A DNA stretch of 64,000 nt from Sipunculus nudus (Eukaryota > Annelida > Sipuncula > Golfingiida > Sipunculidae): assembly GCA_026874595.1 (NCBI GenBank), contig CM049310.1, positions 65,116,056-65,180,055 on the forward strand, written 5' to 3'. The notes below the pieces were generated by a model. It made no database searches. It was given only the letters and a program-made list of their open reading frames with translations, and had not been told where the DNA came from. Of this stretch, positions 49,867 to 58,817 are shown piece by piece (the first letter of the stretch is position 1; every line of letters starts with the position of its first letter). The translations under genes were made by a program, and so were the position numbers.

Positions 49867-50911
49867 AGCCCTCAGCCCTTAGGCTGATGGGCTATTGTCG
49901 TCACCCAAGCTGTCTGTCCGTCCGTCCGTTCGTCCGTCCATCCGGCGTCCGTTAACTTTTACCTTGTGAGCAGGATATCTTGAAAAGGATTCACCGTCAG
50001 AATTTTATTTCCTCGGTAAAGATGTATATCAACAAAATCTCAGTCAAGTTCAAAGATGGGTGACCTTGACCTATTTTTCTACATTTTAGAGCTGATTATA
50101 GAAAAACACTTAGATGCTTATTACTCAGGAACCATTTGGTGGATTTTCACAAAACTTACTATGATTATTGGGACTGATAGTCTGTACCTGTTACACAAGT
50201 TTGGTGGCGCCACCTACAATTTCTGATTTTTTATGAATTTTTATCGGATTTTTCAACTTTGGGCTTGTGAGCGGGATAACTCTAAAAGGATTCAATGTAA
50301 GAATTTTATTTTTTTGGTAAAGATGTATATTGATAAAAATCTCGGTCAAGTTCGAAGATGGGTGACCTTGACCTATTTTTCTACGTTTTAGAGCTGATTA
50401 TAGAAAAAACATTTAGAAGCTTATTTCTCATGAACCATTGGGTAGATTTTCACAATACGTACTATGATCATAGGGACTGATGGTCTGTAACTGCTGCACA
50501 AGTTTGGGGGCGCCACCTACAATTTCTGATTTTTAATGAATTTTTCTTAAATTTTTCAACTTTGGCCTTGTGAGCAGGATATCTCTAGAAGGATTCACAA
50601 TAGGAATTTTATTTCTTTGGTGAAGATGTATATCGACAAAATCTTGGTCAAGTTGGAAGATGTGTGACCTTTACCTACTTTTCAAGGTCACAGAGCTTGT
50701 AATAGAATAAAACTTAGAAGCTTATTTTTCAGGAAGCATTTAGTGGATTGTTATGAATCATGGTACATACCTCTCCATTTTAAATTTATAACTTAGACAT
50801 GTACGGATATACATCCATGTGAGAACAGATATTTAGTACTTGTTACTGTTACCACCTCTAAACACTGTTCTTTTGGCTGAGGGCTTTTGTCAGCTTCTGC
50901 TGATATTCTAG
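49867..50911 (+). mobile_element. H2b Helitron-like element (1045 bp)
   Basis: AGCCCTCAGCC at the start is matched by the perfect inverse GGCTGAGGGCT at 50875-50885. A TCAGC-TTCT-GCTGA hairpin (50890-50903) and CTAG at 50908-50911 follow. It aligns along its full length with H2a, including the flanking GGTCAAGGTCACTTTT and AAAGATTGTT, so both derive from a single insertion into the H1 that was later copied. Exact palindrome at 50203. Confidence 0.82.
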
Positions 50912-51028
50912 TTAAAAGATTGTTTCAATAATCCTAATGCTGCAAGTTCAAGGATATTAAGTACTAAGATTTTTTGGTCACAAGGTCATTTGTTAAGGTC
51001 ACAGGACTGTCATTCTGAAATTTTTTTT

Positions 51029-52637
51029 AGCTCAGCTGACTGTAAGTCATCTGAGCTATAGCGATCACTCTTTGTCCATCCGGCCATCTGTCCGTTAACA
51101 AGGCACAAATTGTAACCACTAGACCTGGAATCTTCTGACTTTACATCCAGAGAGGTCCATGAAAAATCTCCTTGGAAACCTGGAATTAGGTGTCTGTTAC
51201 CCATATTCTTCAAGCTATGGGGCTCTGAAGTACCCCCCCCCCCCCCAGAATTATGAAAAATTTGATACAAAAGCTCATATATCTGAACAATTAATGCATT
51301 GATCACCATGATTCTCTGCATGGATATTGATCATGGAATGTTTCATCAGTTTCTGCACACTGGTGGTGCCACCTGTAATTCAATTTTTTCCGATTTTTTT
51401 TCTCTATTTTCGAGAGCTCAAAAGATGCCACCATCTGTTAACAGGGCTCAAATCTTAATGACTGGACTTAGAATCTTCTGTCTTGACATGCAGGGCGGTC
51501 TATGAAAAGTCTTTTTGGAAACCTGGAATTAGGTCTCTGCTACCCATATACTTCAAGCTATGGGGCTCTGAAGTACCCCACAGAATAATGAAAAATTTGA
51601 TACAAAAGCTCAAATATCTGAACAATTAATGCATTGATCACCATGATTATTTGCATGGATATTGATCATGGAATGTTTTATCAGTTTTTGCAGACTGGTG
51701 GTGCCGTCTGTATTTTTCGATTTTTTAATGATTTTTTTTTCTCTATTTTTGAGACCTCAAAAGATGCCGTCATCTGTTAACAGGGCACAAATCTTAACAG
51801 CTGGACCTGGAATCTTCTCACTTTACATTCAGAGAGGTCCATGAAAAGTCTTCTTGAAAACCTGGAATTAGGTCTCTGTTACCCATATTCTTCTTCAAGC
51901 TATTGGGCTCAGAATTACCCCTCAGAATAATGAAAAATTTGATACAACAGCTCAAATATCTGATCAACTAATGCATTGATCACCATGATTCTTTGCATGC
52001 ATATTCATCATGGAGTGTTTCATCAGTTCTTGTGAACTGGTGGCACCATCTAAATTTAAAAAAAATTTCAACACATTTTTTTTTTGCTAGGCCTATTTAT
52101 GAGACCTTCAAGGATGCGTTCGTCCCTTAACAGGCCTCAAATTGTAACCATTGGTCCTAGAATCTTCAACTTGACATCCAGGGAGATCTGTGAAAAGTCT
52201 CCTTGGAAACGTGAATTAAGGTCTCTGTTACCCATATTTTCTGAGCTATTGGGCTTGTAAGCACCCGTCAGCATAATTGAAAATTTGATACCAAAGTCGG
52301 GCACAAATCATTACCATGGGGCCCAGAATCTTCTAACTTGACATCCTGAGAGTTCCTCAAAAGTTCTCCCCAGAAACCTGAAATTGGGTCACAGTGACCT
52401 ATATTCTCAGAGTTTTGGGGTATGTTTGAGCATCCCAGAAATAATGCAAAATACACACAAATTTCCAGATTCCTCATAAAAGGCTGGTTGGATTGTCAAC
52501 AAATTTGTTTTTATGGGTTGGGTCTTGATGAACTTGATCTAATATGCATGAACAATGATGCCACCTTTCTTAATTAGATGTCTGTGCAAGGATTCAACGT
52601 GTCAGTCGGCTGAGCGTCATGACCCATGGGTCACTTG
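51029..52637 (+). mobile_element. H1 element (1609 bp) inside H1 outer copy b
   Basis: It starts AGCTCAGCTGACTGTAAG at 51029 after eight T and ends CGGCTGAGCG..GACCCATGGGTC..CTTG at 52637 before TTTTAAAATATCC. The matching empty site is TTTCTTTTAAAATATCC near 25396. The interior is diverged B-type monomers (altered palindromes TGGTGGTGCC near 51361 and 51700), so this is an older lineage. Confidence 0.82.
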
Positions 52638-52943
52638 TTTTAAAATATCCTTATAGACAAATTCAGCTGAGCGTCAAGACCCATGGGTCCCTAGTTGTGT
52701 TGTGTGCCCCCATGCCAGATTTCAGCAGTGATGTTTGTGTAATTAATTCATATTCAAAATGTTTAGTACCTGCATTGTTCATGTATATGAGAAGTAATGG
52801 TCCAGCATTGAAGCATTGTACCTGGTGTATTTCCCAATGCACAGGTTTGCATTAGGCCTGTAGGCCTTGTTTTCAGGGATATAATTTCATTCAATCAAGA
52901 TTCAATTGTATTCTGAAAATTAGTTCTGAATTTTGCAGTTTTT

Positions 52944-54758
52944 AGCTCAGCTGAGTATAAGTCATCTGAGCTATGGTCGTGGTCTTTTGTCCGTCGTCCA
53001 GCTGGCCGTCCGGCCGTCTGTTAACAAGGCACGTTTTAAAACGGTTGGACCTAAGAATCCAACATTTTGCATACCATTAGATGTTCCCAAAATCTCCTAC
53101 CATACCTAAAATCGGGTCATTAGGACTTCGTTCCTTCGAGATATTAAGGAAAAACCTCCGTTTTCTATAAAAAAAGCCATTGTTACACTTCAAGGCTGCC
53201 TAATATCAAAACCACTGATTTGTTTTTGATCATATTTAGTATTCATATTCTTTTATACATTTTCTATAAACATACCAAAAATTAGGTCAGTATTGGGTAT
53301 TATTTTGAAGTTGCGGGCCCAAATGTAATGCAATTTTTAAAAAATCAGGAAATATATTTACTCACCTAACATGAGAATTGCTGAAACTGGAGACTTTTTT
53401 TTCAGGAAAATAACTTTATTTAATCAAGATTCAATGTTTACCCAAAATTAGATCTGAATTTTGCAAATTTTGCAAGTTATTAGCATAAATAAATCAATAC
53501 CTTAAATTTTGTCCAACTTTGGCAATGGCACGTTTTTTCCCTGTAAGCACTGTTGATTTAATTTTCTCAGCATATATACATAAGGATTTAATCTTTTAAA
53601 ATCTGAAATTTCAAAGGAATTGATTGAAAAGAGTAGCTTTTATTCAAGTTTTCATACACTTTGTCAAGTGTTGTTTACATCTAGCCCACCTAGTAACACA
53701 GCCTTCACTTGCATTATGTAACCCACTCCTGGCAGCTTGCCTTGGCTCAGCTTGGCCACTACTAGCAGGCTTCCCCCCCCCCCCCCAGATGGTGCATTAA
53801 CTAGATGAATGTTATAATTTTCTGTATTTTATTTTATTCTTGGCTATGCTACATTTAGGATTTTGTATTGTACCACTTGGGTTACAATGATTAAAGTGCA
53901 CATTTAATTGTGTCCACAGAGTGGTGTATTGCTATGAAAGTGTGGATGTTTATCAGATAAGTAATTCCTTACTTCAGAAGAGTAAAAACCAGGTGTGAAA
54001 TTGAATGTTAATTCCAGTAATAAATTATAGCTGAGATAGTAAATAGCACAATGATATTGTTTGTCCCTCATTCAGCCAACAGTGTGTATATTTTATTTGA
54101 AAAGATGTTTTTATTTTATCAAATTAACTGAATCTTTTATTTTATTTTGGTGAATAAAATTAAGCATGTACTGACAACTCCATTGTCCAAAACTTTAAAT
54201 AGTGATTCAAGGAATAATCTTGTAGATGCCATGTTGTGGCATTATTTTCTTTTAAATTCAGTTTAAACATTAGTGATTAACTCTGGAAATTTAATGATTG
54301 CAACTTAGAATTCTAATATTTTAACTTATATATTCAGTTTTTTTTATCACAAATTTATAAAACTTGTAAATAAAAAAAATGAATCAGATAAAAACCATTA
54401 ATGGAAAAAGTGGATATGCTAAAAAAATATGCTTATATATAAGCTTAAATGCATTATTCCCTTGAAAGTGAAATAAAGGTATCAGTCCATTCTGTCCACT
54501 TGCCTGTCCATCTGTAAATTTTTATATGCATCACAGTATCTCAAAACTTTTACTGTTTTATTTCATGAAAGTCTTGTCAGAGTATTAGTTTGCAATCATA
54601 TATTTAGAACTTTACTATAACCAAGTAGGAGGGCCCCTTTCCTTTTAGGTTCTCATATGCTTATATAAACGAAAAACATTACAATAGAATATTTTGCATA
54701 TTTTGCATTTGCGAAAATTTCAGACTTCAGCTGAGTGCCATGACCCATGGGTCCCTTG
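52944..54758 (+). mobile_element. H1 zeta (1815 bp) inside H1 alpha
   Basis: It starts AGCTCAGCTGAGTATAAG at 52944 and ends CAGCTGAGTGCCATGACC..GGTCCCTTG at 54758. H1 alpha breaks in GTTTTT and resumes in TTTTAAGTTATTAGC, as in uninterrupted H1 copies. It is A-type with an AT-rich 3' interior (53660-54730) in which I see nothing else. Confidence 0.78.
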
Positions 54759-56955
54759 TTTTAAGTTATTAGCATAAATATAAAATCACTACCTTAAATT
54801 TTGCCCAACTTTGGCCACAGCACGTTTTTTAACTGTAAGTACTGTGGATTTTAATTTCACAGCTTGCACACATAAGGATTAAATCTGTAAAAATCTGAAA
54901 TTTTAAAATAAAAGCTGCACAATTAGGCTAGTTATTGAATTTATTTTGGAGGCTCTTGTTGTATTCCCTTTCATTGTCAAGCAGTCCACTTTGGTCACTG
55001 TAGGTCATTCAGTGCAGCTCTCTGTGCTCCCCAGGCTCTTGTTATGTAATCCCATCACTGGGGCAAGCCCTCTCTCTGTTGAGCTTGATCAGGCTGTCTG
55101 CAGTTAATACCACAGGGAGCCTTTCTCTCTCCCCCCCCCCTATTCTGTTGACAGACCTGTACTATAAATAAGATGAATCTTATAATTTCACATTTTTTTC
55201 AGCAACGAGCAATAACAAGAGAGACCCCTCCCCCACTTACCTCTTCAATACACAAGACAAATGTTATAATTTAAATATAAAATTAATTCTTTTTTTTTGA
55301 GACTTGGACAATTTTGATTTTATAAAAGAAAAAAATGTTCAGGAATTTAATCCTAATATAAAAATGTGATAACTTATTAGGATCTAATGAAAGTGCTAAC
55401 TGACTAGATTTAAGAAGATATAAATACTTTCTAACATTTTGTTCATATCTCTTAAAGTTGGCTGGGCCTAGGTGTGGATAACACTGTTAAACTTAGTATT
55501 AAAATCAGGAATATTGATCAAGCTTTGTTGGATTAATTTTTAACTCATATGGCCATATATTTAACTTTTTTAAAACTTAATTACCTTCACACATTATTTG
55601 TTTATGAAATGTAACTTTTATATAACACTTACTGTAGGCCTTTTTTTTCCCCTTGGTGCATCATTAAATGGTTTCAGGCCACAGGTTTCATTTATTACAG
55701 TGCACATGCTTGAGCTCATGTCCATTATTCTATAATTTACAGTGTTTCATTTTAGCAGAGCCATTTTTTCTTAGCTTTTCAAATGCTTATATACATGAAA
55801 AACCAAAAGAAATGAAAATATTTTCAGTTGCTTATATATTTCCAAAATTCAGCTGAGTAACCTGACCCATGGGTCCCTTGTTGTTGAGTTATCCTGGTGA
55901 AAGAAAATCATCGATCGGGCTGTTGCGGCCATATTGAGTTCTGACAAGTCTGTAATTCAACAGATCTGAAGCCCTTATAGGTACCATTTATCCCTGTGAA
56001 TTATGGAAAGCTGCAGTATGTTGTTGTTAAGTTATTGCGTGTTAAAGAAAATCAGCGATTGGGCTGTGGTGGCCATATTGGAATTCCAACAGGTCGGTAA
56101 TTCAATAGGTCTGGTACCCTTATGGGTACCAATCATCCCTGTGAATTTGGGAAAGCTGCCGAAGGTTGTTGAGTTATCACGCGTGAAAAATATTCTGTCA
56201 GGTCTGTAATTCAATAGGACTGAAGCCCTAACAGGTACCAATCATCCCTGTGAATTTGGGAAAGCTGCCTTAGGTTGTTGTTGAGTTATCACGCGCGAAA
56301 AATATTCTGTCAGGTCTGTAATTCAATAGGACTGAAGATTTTACAGGTACCAATCATCCCTGTGAATTTTGGAAAGCTGCAGTTGGTTGTTGTTGAGTTA
56401 TCATGCACAAAAGAAAAATCAGCGATCGGGCTGTGGTGGCCATATTTGAATTCAGACAGGTCTGTTATTCAATAGGTCCAGAGCCCTCATAGGTACCAAT
56501 CATCCCTTTGAATTTGGGAAAGCTGCAGTAGGTTGTTGTTGGGTTATCACGTGCGAAAGAAAATCAGCGATCGGGCTGTGGCAGCCATATTGGAATCATG
56601 ACTTATCTGTAATTCAATAGGTTTGGAGTCCTCATAGGTACCAACCATCCCTGTGAATTTGGGAAAGCTGCAGTATGTTGTTGTTGAGTTATTGCATGCA
56701 AAGAAAATCAGCGATTGGGCTGTGGCTTCCATATTGGAATTCCGACATGTCTGTAATTTGATAGGTCTGGAGCCCTCATAGGTACCAATCATCCTTGTTA
56801 ATTTTGGAAATCTGCAGAATGTTGTTGTTGAGTTATCGCATACGAAAGAAAGTGTCACTGACAGAAGGATGGAAGTATGAAAGGATGAATGGACGGAAGG
56901 ACGGACTGACTTGGTGATCACAATAGGGCACCGCTTGTTAAGCAGGCCCTAATTA

Positions 56956-56956
<1 letters not shown>

Positions 56957-56986
<30 letters not shown>

Positions 56987-56988
56987 TA
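56957..56988. repeat. (ATGT)n microsatellite
   Basis: About eight tetranucleotide units directly after the right end of H6. Confidence 0.9.
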
Positions 56989-56992
56989 CTTG

Positions 56993-57191
56993 TCTTTAAC
57001 CAGTTGATCGACATCACAGGTTTTTTGATGAAATAGGGCGGGAAGGTCTAGGATTTTTCTCACACAAAAGCACAGCGTTGTCAAAGGGTTGTCGATCATG
57101 TGTTGTGACAACCTGTATGCAGTAATTGGTCAGTCAAGGTCACATCTTGCTTGTCAAATAAACTCCATTATTTCGTAAAAAAAAAAGAAAG
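56993..57191 (+). repeat. Possible retroposed fragment with AATAAA and A-tail
   Basis: About 200 bp ends in AATAAA (near 57167), about fifteen more bases, and an A-run (57179-57188). It lies between a microsatellite and H1 debris. The arrangement fits the 3' end of a reverse-transcribed RNA. I do not recognise the source, and no flanking target duplication was identified. Confidence 0.3.
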
Positions 57192-57905
57192 GGATTTCAG
57201 CTTCTAAATTCTGAAATTTGAAAGGAATTGACTAAAACTTGTAACTTTTATTACACATTTTATGAGAACATGTCTCACATGCACAAGTCCCTCTATATGT
57301 CCCTATATTGACCTCTCAGGCTAACTATGCATGCTTGAAGTGAGGCATACACTGCAGCCAGCCAGCTCTTGGGTGGCTTCAACTTGATCTAACTGTCCAA
57401 CCCCCCTCCTCTTGTGGTTGTTTTGGCCAAAAATATAAAAATAAACAATAATTTAGGAAAATATGTATTGGTTTAAAATAACAACTTCAAGAAAAATAAA
57501 TGGAAAAGGAATTTAATAGTTAATGAGTAACAGGGAATAACTTTGCAATTACTTACGTTTTATGGATCTTCCATGGATAGCCAAAAATGTATATCAAATG
57601 ACATAATGCAGTCACTATTTGGTATGTTTTCATTTCAATCATAAAAAATCAAAAATAAATAATAAAATTATAGTGTGGTTTACTATTAGGGATTATATGA
57701 AGTAAGTTAATGATAGACAAGGATCCAGTTGATTATATTAAATTAATCAAAATTTCCAGGTCTTTTCCAGGTGTTTAAGTTGTTGGTTTATATTTAATTA
57801 AAAAATAAAAAAAAAATGAAATATGTAAAAAATTTAAAATGTTACGTAGACAAGTTCTCATTAAAGATATCAATATGTTTGACTAATGGCATAAAGACTC
57901 ATGGC
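57192..57905 (+). repeat. Truncated H1 A interior fragment
   Basis: It matches the segment 17020-17800 (GGGATTTCAGCTT, TGTAACTTTTATT, AATTTGTTAGTTTATAAT-type blocks) but lacks both H1 ends. More diverged than the other copies. The stretch from here to 58030 holds nothing else that I recognise. Confidence 0.5.
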
Positions 57906-58817
57906 TGTATCAGCTGTTACATGACACTGGGTAAATAATCAAAATTGATATTACTGATTCCTTTATTTCATTTAATAAAATAAAACATTCCCAACTCCAG
58001 TTTGCCCCGTGTATAATATATTGGTTTGTTAGCGAACCTGTGAGCTTATGCGATTGTACGTCGTCGTGTGTCGTGTGTCGTGTGTCGTGCATCATGCGTC
58101 GTCTGTTAACCATAGCTATCTCAAAAACAGCAGGAGCTACTATCACCAAATTTTTTGCAAATATTCAGTCATCCAAAAAACTATATCGGATTTTGTTTAT
58201 TTTTTTTTTAAACTGCATTTTCTTAGATTTTATAGGGAAAAAGCTAAAAAAATTTAAAAATCTTCTTCTCTGAAACTGTCCAGCCAAATATTTCAATATT
58301 TCACAGAAATGATCCCTGGAACAATCTTTCTCAAGTTTGTTCGAATGGTTCCAGTTCGGAGATTTTTGGCTGAGTTACAGGAGGTTGAACTTTGTTAACT
58401 GTGCAAAAAAGCATATTAAAATTTAAATCTCTGAAACGGCTGGAGCTATCATCACCAAATTTTATGCCAATGTTGGTCACATGAGTCATATCTGAAATTG
58501 AGGTATTGGTGGCGCCACATGCATCGGCCTTTTTTGTACGGGGTCATCAGTGCCCGTATCACACTGACATCTTCTTCTCTGAAACGAAATGGTCAAATTG
58601 TTTAATATTGCACAGAAATGATCCTAGGGTAGTGCTTTCTGAAGTTAGTTCAAATGGTCTCAGTTCAGTGACTTTTGGCTAAGTTATGGGAAGCTGAATT
58701 TAGTCATATGCCATAACAGCCCATTTTAGCTAAGTGGCTACAAAAATCTTCTTCTCCAAAACCACTGGGCCAAATTCTTAAATCTCACACATTAATTATC
58801 CTTAGATGTTGATAATT

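Larger units (their letters stand above)
48911..52694 (+). mobile_element. H1 outer copy b, inside H3b
   Basis: It starts AGCTCAGTGTAGTAAGTC at 48911 (a decayed 5' end) and ends GACCCATGGGTCCCTAG at 52694. H2b (49867-50911) sits at the same place as H2a in copy a. An H1 (51029-52637) is inserted in its 3' part, where copy a is empty near 25396. Own sequence totals about 1.13 kb, with an altered palindrome at 49254 and a receptor-type composite site at 49728. Confidence 0.72.
30330..52869 (+). mobile_element. H3b Helitron-like element inside H1 alpha
   Basis: It starts AGCGAACCTGTGATC at 30330. The 3' end has CACAGGTTTGC (52840-52850), the AGGCCT-GT-AGGCCT hairpin (52854-52867) and CTTG at 52869. 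H3 sequence proper is 30330-31257, 39390-39436, 40619-42900 and 52695-52869. Four insertions lie within it: H1 A'' (31258), H4a (39437), H1 B (42901) and H1 outer copy b (48911). Exact palindrome at 30796. H3a and H3b sit at different positions of H1, so they are separate insertions. Confidence 0.7.
29881..55880 (+). mobile_element. H1 alpha, 26 kb shell holding nested insertions
   Basis: It starts AGCTCAGCTGACTATAAG at 29881 directly after GTTGTT and ends CAGCTGAG..GACCCATGGGTCCCTTG at 55880 directly before TTGTTGAG; joining the flanks restores the H6 unit. Its own sequence (29881-30329, 52870-52943, 54759-55880) follows the order seen in other H1 copies. Nested are H3b (30330-52869) and H1 zeta (52944-54758). 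Its 3' part matches H1 beta, minus the pogo-like element. Confidence 0.75.
28980..56938 (-). mobile_element. H6 tandem-repeat element, split by H1 alpha
   Basis: Sequence at 28980-29880 continues at 55881-56938, interrupted by H1 alpha in a GTTGTTGTTGAG stretch. It holds about twelve units of 112-146 bp anchored on GGTACCAATCATCCCTGTG (29263, 29408, 29550, 29690, 29836, 55981, 56126, 56234, 56346, 56492, 56638, 56782). At the right end, GGACGGAAGGACGGAC is the inverse of a GTCC tract, and the block GGTGATCACAATAGGGC follows. This suggests the element's 5' end is at about 56938 on the minus strand. The other terminus was not found, so its class is uncertain. Confidence 0.55.
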
